From NCBI RefSeq assembly GCF_000733765.1, contig NZ_JPOG01000001.1:3234501-3298500 (forward strand): a stretch of 64,000 nucleotides of DNA, written 5' to 3'. This document shows positions 7,970 through 18,052 of this stretch, piece after piece (the stretch's first letter is position 1; each line of letters starts with the position of its first letter). The stretch is from Algiphilus aromaticivorans DG1253. GTDB taxonomy: Bacteria; Pseudomonadota; Gammaproteobacteria; Nevskiales; Nevskiaceae. The notes beneath the pieces are model-generated. The model had not been told where the DNA came from and searched no databases. It worked only from the letters and a program-made list of their open reading frames with translations. Made by a program: the position numbers and the translations under genes.

Positions 7970-10282
7970 TTAGTTGCCTTCCTCGTCGAAATCGCCGCGC
8001 TCCACCGGGTTGGGCTTGGCCCTGCTGGTGGCCGACTTCGGCCCTTCGGTGATGCTGCGGCTTTCCGCCTCGCCGGCCTCCAACACGCGGACATTGGCAG
8101 CCGGGGAGCGACCCGCCTTGTCCTCGCCGAAGTAGAGCGTGGTATGCGGGAAGGGGATCTCGATGCCGGCGGCATCGAAGTACTTCTTGACCAGGCGGTT
8201 GTACTCGCGGCCGATGGCCCACTGGTTGCCCGGCGTGGTCTTGATGCGCACGCGGATATTGACGGCGCTGTCTGCCAGCTCGGTAACCCCGTGCAGCTCC
8301 AGCGGCTCCAGCACCTTGGCAGCCTGCTCCGGATCCGACACGAGCGTGTCGTAGGCCGCGTGCAGCTGCGCCATGGCGTGGTCGATGTCCTCGCGGTAGG
8401 CGATGCGGTAGACGCCGACGTGGAAGGCGAAGTCGCGCATGAAGTTGGACACCGTGTCCACGCTGGAGAAAGGCACGATGTGATAGGTGCCGGACAGATC
8501 GCGGATGCCGACCGAGCGCACGGTCACCTTCTCGGCGGTGCCGGTCACCGAGCCAGCAGTGACGACATCGCCGGTGTTGATGGCGTTCTCCAGCTGGATG
8601 AAGACGCCAGTGATGACGTCCTGCACCAGTTTCTGGGCGCCGAAGCCGATGGCCAGACCGAGCACACCGGCACCGGCGATGAGCGGCCCGATATTGATGC
8701 CGATCTCGGCGAGCACGATCATGGCCGTGAGCACCACCAGCACGATCAGGAAGGCGCTGCGGAACAGGCTGAGCAGCGTCTGCTCGCGCGCGGTGGGACC
8801 GCCGCGCTTGTTCTCGGGGTTCAGCCGCAGCTCCACCCAGCTCGCGAAGCCGATCCAGATTGCCTTGGCGACAAGCAGGATCAGACCCACCGAGATCGCG
8901 GTGATCAGAGTCGCCGTGCCGGCATCGGAGGCCAGCCATTCGGGCAGATTGAAGACCGCCCAGGCGTCGAGCACGATCAGCGCGACGATCGCCAGGATCA
9001 CCACGCGCACGACCTGCAGGACACCCGGAACCGCGCCGTTGAGCCGCGCTTCCAGCAGCGGGAACTTCTGGCGTGTTTCCTCGGGAAGCTGGATCCGGCG
9101 ACTGATGATCTGCGCCAGCACCACGGCCACGAAGACACCGCCGCCAATGGCCAGCAGCGTCTGCACCGTGGCGCGCAGCATGAAAGGCAATGCCTCCTCG
9201 GCCTGCAGCACGCCGACGATGACGAGCGCGGCGAAATAGGCCAGTGCCAGCAGGTGCCAGACCCGCGCCAGCCCGTAGAGCAGCAGGCGCGCGAAGCCAA
9301 GCTCGATATTCGTCGCGTAGCGCTGCATGCGCTCGCGCACATCGAGCTTGTTCTGCAGGATGATGCTCAGCGCATAGAGGAATGCCAGCAGCATGATGGC
9401 CACCGTCAGCGCGCGCCCGGCCTCCGGCGAGACATTCACATTGACGATGGGCACTGCCAGCAGCAGGCCGTAACCGATGAAGCCCGAGATACGGGCGAAC
9501 CAGGCATTCCAGTAGGCCGCGCCTTCGTCGCCCATCGGCAGCAGCCGCAGGCCGTCGAAGCGCGTTGCGAAAAGCATGCGGATGAGCGCCTTGAAGGCCT
9601 CGACCAGCAGGAAGGCATTGAGGAACATGGTCTGGCGCGGATCCATCGCGCCGGGCTCGCTCAGCACATAGAGCGCCAGCGCGAAGCCGGCCACCCAGGC
9701 GACGACGATGAGCAGGATGTCGACGCCGGTCGCTGCCAGCACCGCCATCGACTTGCGCAGCAGCGCGCTGGATTCGGCACGGCGCAGTGACCACCCATTG
9801 AGCCGCCCGTACAGCGGCGCGCACAGCCGCCGCATCAGGAAGAAGGCGATCAGCACCGCGATGATCACCGCAACCAGGTCGACACTGGCGCGGGCCAACG
9901 CCCCCCAGTCCGTGGCGGCCGCCGCGCCGCCGGCCGCCGAGAAGGCCGCCATCGATTCGGAGAACTCGGCGGCGAGCTGCTCGGCAAGCCCCTGCGTCAG
10001 GCGCGCAACGCGCCGCGACATGGACACCGCTTCGGCAGCGGGCTCGGCAGCGTCGGCGTCGTCGCCCTGAGACTCGTCGGCGCCCTGCTCGGCACCGGAC
10101 GCCAGCGAGTGCAGCTCCTCGATCAGGCGCTCGCGCGATACCTCGTTCTCCAGCACATCGGCGAGCTGGCCGTAGCCGCTTGCATCCGCCTCGCTACCGG
10201 AGGCTTGGGCCTGGGCGAAAGCCGGGAGCAGCAGCAACAGAATGGGCAGCAGCCCGCGCAGCAGGGAGGGAGTAGCAAGCAT
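7970..10282 (-). CDS. Large mechanosensitive ion channel of the MscS/YbiO type
   Basis: The 770-residue protein starts at 10282, where a signal peptide (LLPILLLLLPAFAQAQ) begins and a CGAGGAA ribosome site stands upstream. A periplasmic helical region (about 25-130) is followed by roughly ten hydrophobic helices and a C-terminal MscS core. The core has the Gly/Ala-rich pore helix (IAGAGVLGLAIGFGAQKLVQDVITGVFIQLEN), the beta domain and the alpha/beta vestibule ending in FPHTTLYFG. The layout matches YbiO-type channels that release solutes on hypo-osmotic shock. An acidic, Arg-containing tail follows the vestibule. It is transcribed divergently from the next gene. Confidence 0.92.
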   Translation of the reverse strand: MLATPSLLRGLLPILLLLLPAFAQAQASGSEADASGYGQLADVLENEVSRERLIEELHSLASGAEQGADESQGDDADAAEPAAEAVSMSRRVARLTQGLAEQLAAEFSESMAAFSAAGGAAAATDWGALARASVDLVAVIIAVLIAFFLMRRLCAPLYGRLNGWSLRRAESSALLRKSMAVLAATGVDILLIVVAWVAGFALALYVLSEPGAMDPRQTMFLNAFLLVEAFKALIRMLFATRFDGLRLLPMGDEGAAYWNAWFARISGFIGYGLLLAVPIVNVNVSPEAGRALTVAIMLLAFLYALSIILQNKLDVRERMQRYATNIELGFARLLLYGLARVWHLLALAYFAALVIVGVLQAEEALPFMLRATVQTLLAIGGGVFVAVVLAQIISRRIQLPEETRQKFPLLEARLNGAVPGVLQVVRVVILAIVALIVLDAWAVFNLPEWLASDAGTATLITAISVGLILLVAKAIWIGFASWVELRLNPENKRGGPTAREQTLLSLFRSAFLIVLVVLTAMIVLAEIGINIGPLIAGAGVLGLAIGFGAQKLVQDVITGVFIQLENAINTGDVVTAGSVTGTAEKVTVRSVGIRDLSGTYHIVPFSSVDTVSNFMRDFAFHVGVYRIAYREDIDHAMAQLHAAYDTLVSDPEQAAKVLEPLELHGVTELADSAVNIRVRIKTTPGNQWAIGREYNRLVKKYFDAAGIEIPFPHTTLYFGEDKAGRSPAANVRVLEAGEAESRSITEGPKSATSRAKPNPVERGDFDEEGN

Positions 10283-10451
10283 GACGCGATTCCTCGGGGA
10301 GCAATGGGCGCCGCAGCGCAGCACTGCTTGTTGGATTTATGCGCCCATTCTAGAGGGGCCGTGCCTCGGCATGCTGCGCCCGGACGTTGGGCCGTCGCAG
10401 ACGGTGTATCGCTTTCGCCCAACAGCGCGCTGGATTTGTCATGCTGGGCGC

Positions 10452-11789
10452 ATGACCCGATTTCTGACGTTCACCGCCCCGCTGCTGGCGGCTGGCCTGT
10501 GTAGCGGCGCGCTGGCCAGCGAGGCCGACGCCGAGCAGACAGCCACCGCGCGCGCCGAGGCCGCATCCGACAGCACAGCCGCCGTCGAAGACCCGCCCAC
10601 TGCACCGCTCACGCTGACGGCACAGCTCGAGGACATGACGGGCGACGTGCCAACGCATGCGGCCTTCGAGCTGCTGTCGGGGCGCATTCCGCCCGGTGAG
10701 ACGCTGCAGGTGCCGTGGTACGCCAGCGACTCCTTCACCGGCCTGGCCGAACCGACCCCGGTGCTGGTCGCGCACGGCACCGAGCCCGGCCCGGTGCTGT
10801 GTCTGACCGCAGCCGTGCACGGCGACGAGCTCAACGGCATCGAAATGGTGCGCCGCCTGCTTTACGAGGTCGATCCGGAGAATCTGCAGGGCACGCTGAT
10901 CGGCGTGCCCATCGTCAACCTCTTCGGCTTCCGGCAGGGATCGCGCTATCTGCCGGATCGACGCGATCTGAACCGCTTCTTTCCGGGCGACCCCGCCGGC
11001 AGCGCGGCGTCGCGCATCGCCTACTCGCTGTTCGAGAACATCATCCGGCGCTGCGACGCGCTGGTGGATCTGCACACCGGCTCCTTCCACCGCAGCAACC
11101 TGCCGCAGCTGCGCGCCGACATGTCGAACGAGGCGGTGGCCGAGCTGACGCGCGGCTTCGGCGCCACGGCCGTGCTCAACAGCACGCCGCCGGGTGGCAC
11201 GCTGCGCGGCGCGGCGACGGCCGCCGGCGTGCCGACGGTCACGCTGGAGGCCGGTGAACCCATGCGCTTTCAGCAGGAGGAGGTCGAGCACGGCGTGCGC
11301 GCGCTGCGCAGCCTGCTCAACCGCATGGGGATGGTGAAGCGCTTCAGCCTGTGGGGAGACCCGCAACCGATCTACTACGAATCGCACTGGGTCCGGGCCG
11401 ACAACGGCGGCATTCTGACCAGCCGTGTCGACATCGGGCAGAACGTCACCGAAGGTGCCCTGCTGGGCACGGTGACCGATCCGATTACCAACCGACGCAG
11501 CGAGATCCACTCGCCCTACGACGGACGCATCCTCGGCATGGCTCTGAACCAGGCCGTAATCCCGGGCTTCGCCGCCTATCACATCGGCGTGCAGCGCCAG
11601 CAGGAAGAGCTGGTCGAGCCGGCCGATACCGGTGGCGACGAACCCGCATCCGGTGACCCCGGAAAGGCGGCCGAAGGCGGAGGTGACAACGGCGCCGACG
11701 ACGAAGCGCACGCGGCACAGCCGATACCGACCGACTCCCTGCCGGCGGCGCCCAACGATAGCGCCGAGGACGCCGAGCGACCGGACTGA
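10452..11789 (+). CDS. Secreted succinylglutamate desuccinylase/aspartoacylase-family protein
   Basis: The start at 10452 gives a 445-residue protein with a signal peptide ending near ALASEA. After a low-complexity Ala/Thr segment comes an M14-like zinc hydrolase domain. It has the zinc ligands in AAVHGDELNG and DLHTGSFHRSN, the substrate motif DRRDLNRFFPG, and the C-terminal beta-barrel (GGILTSRVDIGQNVTEGALLG). The acidic tail (about 390-445) is unlike typical family members. The family cleaves N-acyl or peptide amides. A signal peptide points to the periplasm rather than arginine catabolism. It converges on a RimB-like protease gene, a functional pairing seen in other proteobacteria. Confidence 0.87.
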   Translation: MTRFLTFTAPLLAAGLCSGALASEADAEQTATARAEAASDSTAAVEDPPTAPLTLTAQLEDMTGDVPTHAAFELLSGRIPPGETLQVPWYASDSFTGLAEPTPVLVAHGTEPGPVLCLTAAVHGDELNGIEMVRRLLYEVDPENLQGTLIGVPIVNLFGFRQGSRYLPDRRDLNRFFPGDPAGSAASRIAYSLFENIIRRCDALVDLHTGSFHRSNLPQLRADMSNEAVAELTRGFGATAVLNSTPPGGTLRGAATAAGVPTVTLEAGEPMRFQQEEVEHGVRALRSLLNRMGMVKRFSLWGDPQPIYYESHWVRADNGGILTSRVDIGQNVTEGALLGTVTDPITNRRSEIHSPYDGRILGMALNQAVIPGFAAYHIGVQRQQEELVEPADTGGDEPASGDPGKAAEGGGDNGADDEAHAAQPIPTDSLPAAPNDSAEDAERPD

Positions 11790-11819
11790 AGCGGCAGCGG
11801 CTGAGCCGCGCGATTCACC

Positions 11820-12419
11820 CTAGCTGCTTTCCTCTTCGTCGCCGTTTCCGGCGCCATCACCGATATCGGGATCGGGCTTTCGATCCTCGTGCAGCCGGAT
11901 CTCGGCATCGTCATCGCACTGGGGGTCGTTAAGGAAGGTGCGCGTGACATCCAGCAGACCGAGATGCTGGATCGTGCGCCGCCCCAGCAGCACGGGATAG
12001 TTGAGCGCGCTGCGGTCCTCGAGGCCGAACTGCTCCTCGTGAACGACGTTGCCCATGCACAGGCGCATCAGCACCACCGGCCGCCGTGTCGTACCTGCTG
12101 CGCTGCGGATGCGCAGATTGCGATAGACACGACGCTCGATCTCCTGCGCCTCGAACTCGGCGTCTTCATCGTGAGCGTCCAGCGAGAGGCTAAAGCGCAC
12201 CCACTCCTCGTCGTCGCGCTCGAAGCGCTCGATGTCGGTGGCATGCAAGGAAGAAGTCAGCGCCCCGGAGTCGAGCTTTACCTTCAGCTCGGTGTCCTCG
12301 GCCACCAGCAGGCGGCCTTTCTCCACCCAGCCGTAGACGTGAGCGACATCCTCTCCGGCCACGGCCGGCCCTGCGAGCAGGCCGGGCAGCAGAAGCATCA
12401 ACAGGCGCATAACGGGCAT
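11820..12419 (-). CDS. RimB-like retropepsin-type protease (annotated as ATP-dependent zinc protease)
   Basis: The 199-residue protein has a signal peptide (about 1-21) and one conserved domain with the aspartic-protease-like motif VKLDSGALTSSLHA (Asp50-Ser51-Gly52), plus YPVLLGRRTIQHLGLLDV near its end. The family is often labelled ATP-dependent zinc protease, but the DSG motif and the absence of zinc or ATP motifs favour a retropepsin-like enzyme. Relatives sit beside RimK ligases and desuccinylase-like proteins. A desuccinylase-like gene converges here, but no RimK is in the window. The acidic, Glu-rich tail may be disordered. GGAG precedes the start at 12419. Confidence 0.85.
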   Translation of the reverse strand: MPVMRLLMLLLPGLLAGPAVAGEDVAHVYGWVEKGRLLVAEDTELKVKLDSGALTSSLHATDIERFERDDEEWVRFSLSLDAHDEDAEFEAQEIERRVYRNLRIRSAAGTTRRPVVLMRLCMGNVVHEEQFGLEDRSALNYPVLLGRRTIQHLGLLDVTRTFLNDPQCDDDAEIRLHEDRKPDPDIGDGAGNGDEEESS

Positions 12420-12436
12420 CGGTAACTCCAGAAAAG

Positions 12437-13615
12437 TCAGTTGAGGGAAATCTTGGCGGCCGCCGCGCAGGCGCGCTGCCGGGCTTGGGCCGCGTTGGCA
12501 CCCAGCGCCAGCGTCACGCCCATGCGCCGCCGCCCGCCACCGAGCTCCGGCTTGCCGAAGAGGCGCAGATGGACATCCGGCTCGGCCAGGGCCGCATCGA
12601 GACCCGCAAAGACTGGCGCCACGGTGTCGCCCTCGAAGACCAGGGCGCAGGAGGCCGCCGCGCCGTAATGCCGGATCGCCGGCACGGGCAGGCCAAGAAT
12701 GGCGCGGGCGTGCAGGGCGAATTCGGAAAGATCCTGGCTGATGAGCGTCACCAGCCCGGTGTCGTGCGGTCGCGGCGACACCTCGGAGAACAGCACCTCG
12801 TCACCGCACACGAAGAGCTCGACGCCGAAGATGCCGTAGCCACCGAGTTCCTCGGTCAGGCTGGCGGCGATCTCCTGGGCACGCGCCAGCGCCGTGTCGG
12901 ACATGGCCTGCGGCTGCCAGGATTCCCGGTAGTCGCCGTCGACCTGGCGATGCCCGATGGGCGCGCAGAAGCTCGTGCCGGAGACCGAGCGCAGCGTCAG
13001 CAGGGTGATCTCGTAGTCGAATTCGACGAAGCCCTCGACGATGCAGCGGCCCGCGCCGGCGCGGCCGCCGGCCTGGGCGTAATCCCAGGCCGCGCGCGTA
13101 TCGGCCGGCTTATGAATGGTGGACTGCCCCTTGCCGGAGCTACTCATCACCGGCTTGAGCACACAGGGGGTACCGACAGCCGCGACTGCGGCCTCGCAGG
13201 CCGCGAAGTCGTCGACGAAGCGATACGGCGAAGTCGGCAGGCCCAGCGTCTCCGCGGCCAGGCGGCGGATGCCTTCGCGATCCATGGTCAGGCGCGCGGC
13301 GCGCGCGGTCGGGACGACCTTCCAGCCCTCGGCCTCCAGCGCTTCCAGCGCGTCGGTGGCGATCGCCTCGATCTCCGGCACGATCAGCGCCGGGCGCTCG
13401 GCTTCGATAACCGCGCGCAGCTTGTCGCCGTCCAGCATGGGCAGCACATGGCTGCGATGCGCGACCTGCATGGCCGGCGCGTCGGCATAGCGATCGCAGG
13501 CGATGACCTCGACACCTAGGCGTTGCAGCTCGATGGCGACTTCCTTGCCCAGTTCGCCACTGCCCAGCAGCAGCACGCGCGTGGCCGTCGCGCTTAGAGG
13601 GGTTCCGATCTTCAT
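12437..13615 (-). CDS. purT: Formate-dependent phosphoribosylglycinamide formyltransferase PurT
   Basis: The 392-residue length equals the usual PurT length when the ATG at 13615 is used, and the protein aligns along its whole length. The N-terminal Rossmann part has [21 protein letters not shown]. The ATP-grasp core has [15 protein letters not shown] and [14 protein letters not shown], and the C-terminal lid has [13 protein letters not shown]. PurT uses formate and ATP to formylate GAR in step three of purine synthesis, independently of folate. It is upstream of the protease gene on the same strand, 17 bases apart, and divergent from pyruvate kinase. Confidence 0.96.
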   Translation of the reverse strand: MKIGTPLSATATRVLLLGSGELGKEVAIELQRLGVEVIACDRYADAPAMQVAHRSHVLPMLDGDKLRAVIEAERPALIVPEIEAIATDALEALEAEGWKVVPTARAARLTMDREGIRRLAAETLGLPTSPYRFVDDFAACEAAVAAVGTPCVLKPVMSSSGKGQSTIHKPADTRAAWDYAQAGGRAGAGRCIVEGFVEFDYEITLLTLRSVSGTSFCAPIGHRQVDGDYRESWQPQAMSDTALARAQEIAASLTEELGGYGIFGVELFVCGDEVLFSEVSPRPHDTGLVTLISQDLSEFALHARAILGLPVPAIRHYGAAASCALVFEGDTVAPVFAGLDAALAEPDVHLRLFGKPELGGGRRRMGVTLALGANAAQARQRACAAAAKISLN

Positions 13616-13758
13616 GCGCGCATTGTGCCGGCTCGCACGCTGACTGGACGGTGAAGGCAGCGCCACACCGGGCACGATGCCGCATCCGAACGCGTGAATC
13701 GCCAAGAAACTGCCATCGTCGAATGCCGTCGCCGGGCGGCGCAGCGTAAAGTAAGGCC

Positions 13759-15195
13759 ATGCACGAAACGCACCGCCGCCGCACCCGTATTCTCGCCACC
13801 CTCGGCCCCGCCACCGACGAGCTGGAGACGCTGGCCGCCCTCGTCGCCGCCGGCGTCGACGCCGTGCGCATCAACTACTCGCATGGCAACCATGCCGATC
13901 ACGCCCGCCGCATCCGGCAAGTGCGCGAGGCGGCCACGGCCGCCGGACGCGATATCGGCATCCTCGCCGACCTGCAGGGGCCCAAGATCCGCATCGAACG
14001 CTTCGCCGAGGGCCCGATCACGCTGGTACCCGGCGCGCGCTTCGCGCTCGACACGGCGCATCCGGCGGCGGCGGGCACGGTCGAGATCGTCGGCTGCGCC
14101 TATCCGGACCTCCCCAACGACGTCGTCGCCGGCGACGCCCTGATGCTGAACGACGGCGCCATCCGGTTGCGCGTCACCCAGGTGGCGGGCACGCGCATCG
14201 ACACCGAAGTGGAGATCGGTGGCGAGCTCTCGGACCGCAAGGGCATCAACAAGGCCGGCGGTGGGTTGTCTGCGGCCGCGCTCACCGAGCGCGACCACGA
14301 CGATCTCGCCCACGCCGCCGCCCAGGGCGTCGATTTCGTAGCGGTCTCCTTCCCGCGCAACGGCGAGGACATGCGTGAAGCGCGCCGGCTACTGGATGCA
14401 GCCGGCAGCAGCGCGGCGCTGGTGGCCAAGATCGAGCGCGCCGAAGCCCTGCTCGCTCTGGACAGCATCATCGAAGCCTCGGATGCGGTCATGATCGCGC
14501 GCGGCGATCTCGGTGTGGAGATTGGCGACGCCGAGCTGCCCGGCTGGCAGAAGCGCATCACCCGCGCGGCGCGCGAGGACAACCGGCTGGTCATCACCGC
14601 CACGCAGATGATGGAGTCGATGATCACCAGCCCCATCCCGACGCGCGCCGAGGTGCTGGATGTGGCGAACGCGGTCATGGACGGCACCGACGCCGTCATG
14701 CTCTCGGCCGAGACGGCCACCGGCCGCCACCCGCCCCGCGTGGTGGAGGCCATGGCGCGCGTCTGCCTGGGCGCCGAAGCGGCCATGCCCGAGCCGCGCG
14801 GCCGCGATCGCATGGATAGCCACTTCGTGAGAACCGACGAGGCCATCGCCATGGCCACGATCTGGACGGCGCAGCACATGCACGCCCAGGCCATCGTCGC
14901 GCTCACCGAATCCGGCAGCACGGCTCTGATGATGTCGCGCAGCGACACGCGCATCCCCATCTTCGCGCTCACGCAGCTGGAGGCGACACGCCGGCGCATG
15001 ACGCTCTGCCGGGGCGTCTATCCCATCGCCTTCACGCCCAGCGAGCTGGACAGCGCGCGGCCCGCCCAGGAGGCCACCGACATGCTGCTGGCACACGGCT
15101 GGCTGCAGCGCGGCGACCGGGCATTGCTCACCAAGGGCGATTTCACCGGCCCCGGCGGCACCAACACGATGAAGATCGTGACCGTCGACGGCTGA
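13759..15195 (+). CDS. pyk: Pyruvate kinase
   Basis: The 478-residue cytoplasmic enzyme converts phosphoenolpyruvate and ADP to pyruvate and ATP. Landmarks are [13 protein letters not shown] at the N-terminus, [24 protein letters not shown], the active-site lysine region [24 protein letters not shown] and [25 protein letters not shown]. Length and motif order are normal for the family. The C-terminal domain ends in GTNTMKI. Its stop overlaps the start of the GDPD gene (TGATG), indicating translational coupling. Confidence 0.96.
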   Translation: MHETHRRRTRILATLGPATDELETLAALVAAGVDAVRINYSHGNHADHARRIRQVREAATAAGRDIGILADLQGPKIRIERFAEGPITLVPGARFALDTAHPAAAGTVEIVGCAYPDLPNDVVAGDALMLNDGAIRLRVTQVAGTRIDTEVEIGGELSDRKGINKAGGGLSAAALTERDHDDLAHAAAQGVDFVAVSFPRNGEDMREARRLLDAAGSSAALVAKIERAEALLALDSIIEASDAVMIARGDLGVEIGDAELPGWQKRITRAAREDNRLVITATQMMESMITSPIPTRAEVLDVANAVMDGTDAVMLSAETATGRHPPRVVEAMARVCLGAEAAMPEPRGRDRMDSHFVRTDEAIAMATIWTAQHMHAQAIVALTESGSTALMMSRSDTRIPIFALTQLEATRRRMTLCRGVYPIAFTPSELDSARPAQEATDMLLAHGWLQRGDRALLTKGDFTGPGGTNTMKIVTVDG

Positions 15196-15941
15196 TGACC
15201 GAGCCACGCCTCGCCGAATTCACGCTCTTCGGGCATCGCGGGGCCGCGGGGCTGGCGCCGGAGAACACGCTGGCGGCCTTCGAGGCCGGCATCCACGCCG
15301 GCTTGCGCTGGATGGAGCTGGACGTGCAGGCGCACCCCGAGGCGCTGATCGTGTTCCACGATGACCGGCTCGATCGCTGCGCCGGCGTCTCGGGCACGGT
15401 TCTGGAAACTCCGCTGCGCGAACTGCGGGCGCTGGACGTAGGCGCCGGCCAGCGCATTCCGGAGCTGGACACGCTGCTGGATCAACTAAGCGAACGCGCC
15501 GCGCTGAATATCGAGCTGAAGGCCGGCGCCGATGTCGGCCCGCGCACAGCCGAGGCGCTACGCACGGCGCTAACCGCCGGCTGGTCGGCCGAGGACCTGC
15601 TCGTCTCCAGTTTCGACCACGCCGCGCTGACCGCCTTTCACGCGGCATTGCCGGAGGTGCCGGTTGCACCGCTCTTCGATTTCGACGCCGCCAACGCCGA
15701 AGCGGTCGCAGCCAGCCTGGGAAGCCGCATCGTACATCTCCACCGAGCTCTCGCCGACGCGGCCACCCTCGGACGGCTCGCTAGCGCCGGCCTGCGCGCG
15801 CATATCTTCACCGTCAACGACGTCGCTCAAACCGAGGCGCTGCGCGCAGCCGGCGCGGCCGGCATATTCACGGATCACCCGGAGCGGTTTAGGCTGATCA
15901 GTGCCATGTCACAAAAACGTCATTCCGCCGGGGTGCAATAA
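15195..15941 (+). CDS. Glycerophosphodiester phosphodiesterase
   Basis: The 248-residue protein is a single GDPD domain with the catalytic signature GHRGAAGLAPENT (His14, Arg15), the metal pair in MELDVQ and the catalytic His in VFHDDRLDR. It would hydrolyse glycerophosphodiesters to glycerol-3-phosphate and an alcohol. No signal peptide is seen, so it is probably cytoplasmic like UgpQ. It overlaps pyk by one base. The candidate Pho box of ppk1 lies inside its last codons, placing two phosphorus genes side by side. Confidence 0.92.
   Translation: MTEPRLAEFTLFGHRGAAGLAPENTLAAFEAGIHAGLRWMELDVQAHPEALIVFHDDRLDRCAGVSGTVLETPLRELRALDVGAGQRIPELDTLLDQLSERAALNIELKAGADVGPRTAEALRTALTAGWSAEDLLVSSFDHAALTAFHAALPEVPVAPLFDFDAANAEAVAASLGSRIVHLHRALADAATLGRLASAGLRAHIFTVNDVAQTEALRAAGAAGIFTDHPERFRLISAMSQKRHSAGVQ
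15906..15923 (+). promoter_or_regulatory. Candidate Pho box in front of ppk1
   Basis: The 18-mer ATGTCACAAAAACGTCAT carries two GTCA half-repeats exactly 11 bases apart and, by my count, agrees with the CTGTCATAAATCTGTCAT-type PhoB consensus at about 14 positions, counting allowed alternatives. It lies inside the 3' end of the GDPD gene and ends 22 bases before the ppk1 ATG. A weak -10-like AATAAG follows near 15937. Confidence 0.5.
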
Positions 15942-15945
15942 GGCG

Positions 15946-18045
15946 ATGGACAGTCGACCACAAAGCACGCAGGAGTCCGAGACCGCCCCGGATCTGGGCG
16001 CGCCCGAGCTCTATCTCAACCGCGAGCTGTCGCTGCTCGCCTTCAACAAGCGTGTTCTGGAGCAGGCGCTGGACGAATCCGTGCCGCTGCTGGAGCGCCT
16101 GAAATTCGTCTGCATCGCCAGCTCCAATCTCGACGAGTTCTTCGAGATCCGCGTCGCCGGCCTCATCAAGATGGCCGAACTCAACCCGAACCAGCGCGCC
16201 AGCGACGGTCAGACGCCGCAGGAACTGCTGCGCCATATCGCCGAGCGCGCGCACGCGCTGGTCGACGAGCAGTATCGCGTCTTCAACGACGTGCTGCTGC
16301 CGGCCATGGAAGCCGAGCAGATACGATTCCTGCGCCGCTCGGAGTGGAGCCCCGAACAAGACGCCTGGCTGGCGCGCTTTTTCCATGAGGAGCTGATGCC
16401 GGTGCTGTCACCCATCGGTCTGGACCCGGCACATCCCTTCCCGCGCATCCTCAACAAGTCGCTCAACTTCATCGTGCAGCTGCAGGGCAAGGACGCCTTT
16501 GGGCGCAACAGCGGCTTCGCCGTCGTGCAGGCCCCGCGCGCACTGCCACGACTGATCCAGATCCCGCGCGACGTCACCGGATCGGGCCCGCACGATTTCG
16601 TCTTCCTGTCGTCAGTGATCCACGCCTACGTCGACGACCTCTTCCCCGGCATGCAGGCCACCGGCTGCTACCAATTCCGCATCACGCGCAACTCGGACCT
16701 GCTGGTCGACGAAGAAGAAACCGAGGATCTGCTGGAGGCTCTGGAAGGTGAGCTGGCCCAGCGTCAGTGGGGCGACTCGGTGCGCCTGGAGGTGGCGCAG
16801 AACTGTCCCGAGCACCTCTGGCGCTATCTGATGGAGACGGTACAACTGAGCCCTTCAGACGTCTATCAGGTCAACGGACCGGTGAACCTGAATCGCCTGA
16901 TGGCACTGCCCGACATGATCGAGCGGCCCGAGCTCAAGTTCAGCGCTTTCACGCCGCGCCTGCACCGCGGCATGACACAGGACGTCTTCGCCGCATTGCG
17001 CGAGCGGGATGTGCTGTTGCACCACCCTTTCGACGCTTTCACGCCGGTGCTGGAGTTTCTGCGCCAGGCCGCGCGCGACCCGAATGTGCTGGCCATCAAG
17101 CAGACGCTGTACCGAACCGGCGCCAAGAGCCCGGTGGTGGAGGCGCTGATCGAAGCCGCGCGCAACGGCAAGGAGGTCACGGTGGTCGTCGAACTGCGCG
17201 CGCGCTTCGACGAGGCCGAGAACATCGATCTCGCCGAGGCCCTGCAGGAGGTCGGCGCGCATGTCGTCTACGGGGTGGTCGGCTACAAGACGCACGCCAA
17301 GATGATTCTTGTCGTGCGCCGCGAGGAGGGCGGGCTGCGCCAGTACGCGCATCTCGGCACCGGCAACTACCACCCCAAGACGGCACGCCTCTACACCGAT
17401 TACGGCCTGTTCACCTGCGACGCAAAGGTCGGCGACGATGTGCACAACGTCTTCCTGCAGCTGACCTCGCTGGGCCGGGTAAGCGCCCTGCATCGCCTGC
17501 TGCATTCGCCCTTTACGCTGCAGAAGACGATGGTCGCGCGCATCGAGCGCGAGGCCGAGAACCATCGCGCCGGTCGGCCGGCACGCATCCGCGCCAAGAT
17601 GAATCAGCTGGTGGACGCGCAAATGATCCAGGCGCTGTATCGCGCCTCGCGCGCCGGCGTACCCATCGATCTGGTCGTGCGCGGCATGTGTTCGCTGCGG
17701 CCCGGGCTGCCCGGTGTCTCCGACACCATCCGCGTGACCTCAGTCATCGGCCGCTTCCTCGAGCACACCCGTGTGTTCTGCTTCGAGAACGGCGGCGAGC
17801 CGGAAGTCTGGTTGTCCTCGGCCGACTGGATGGAACGCAATCTCTACAAGCGCGTGGAGGTGGCCTTTCCCGTACTCGACGCACGACTGCGCAAGCGCGT
17901 GCTGTCCGAGCTGCAGCACTACATCGACGACCGCGTGCGCGCCTGGGAGTTGGATGCCGACGGCAGCTACACGCGCATCGGCATTCCCGACGAACACAAC
18001 CCCGGCGCGCAGCAACTGCTGCTCGACGAAGCCACATCCGGCTGA
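15946..18045 (+). CDS. ppk1: Polyphosphate kinase 1
   Basis: The 699-residue enzyme makes long-chain polyphosphate from ATP, usually at the inner membrane. The domains are the N-terminal helical part (LYLNRELSLLAFNKRVLEQA; ASSNLDEFFEIRVAG), the middle domain, and two phospholipase-D-like catalytic domains with the autophosphorylated His in YKTHAKMILV and the AHLGTGNYHPKTARLYTD motif. The ATG at 15946 was chosen because homology begins about 20 codons later. Only a poorly spaced AAGG precedes it, and the Pho box is so close that the mRNA may be almost leaderless. Phosphate-starvation control is inferred. Confidence 0.95.
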   Translation: MDSRPQSTQESETAPDLGAPELYLNRELSLLAFNKRVLEQALDESVPLLERLKFVCIASSNLDEFFEIRVAGLIKMAELNPNQRASDGQTPQELLRHIAERAHALVDEQYRVFNDVLLPAMEAEQIRFLRRSEWSPEQDAWLARFFHEELMPVLSPIGLDPAHPFPRILNKSLNFIVQLQGKDAFGRNSGFAVVQAPRALPRLIQIPRDVTGSGPHDFVFLSSVIHAYVDDLFPGMQATGCYQFRITRNSDLLVDEEETEDLLEALEGELAQRQWGDSVRLEVAQNCPEHLWRYLMETVQLSPSDVYQVNGPVNLNRLMALPDMIERPELKFSAFTPRLHRGMTQDVFAALRERDVLLHHPFDAFTPVLEFLRQAARDPNVLAIKQTLYRTGAKSPVVEALIEAARNGKEVTVVVELRARFDEAENIDLAEALQEVGAHVVYGVVGYKTHAKMILVVRREEGGLRQYAHLGTGNYHPKTARLYTDYGLFTCDAKVGDDVHNVFLQLTSLGRVSALHRLLHSPFTLQKTMVARIEREAENHRAGRPARIRAKMNQLVDAQMIQALYRASRAGVPIDLVVRGMCSLRPGLPGVSDTIRVTSVIGRFLEHTRVFCFENGGEPEVWLSSADWMERNLYKRVEVAFPVLDARLRKRVLSELQHYIDDRVRAWELDADGSYTRIGIPDEHNPGAQQLLLDEATSG

Positions 18046-18052
18046 ACGCTCG

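Noticed and set aside
7943-9790. Long plus-strand open frame opposite the MscS gene
   Set aside because: It is Gln/His/Asp-rich, typical of antisense translation of a high-GC membrane protein. The minus-strand MscS motifs are unambiguous.
7308-9824. Very long minus-strand open frame (about 838 codons) spanning the choice-of-anchor I and MscS genes
   Set aside because: It runs antisense to one gene and out of frame in the other, crosses a strong terminator hairpin, and reads as low-complexity Arg/Ala/Gly protein.
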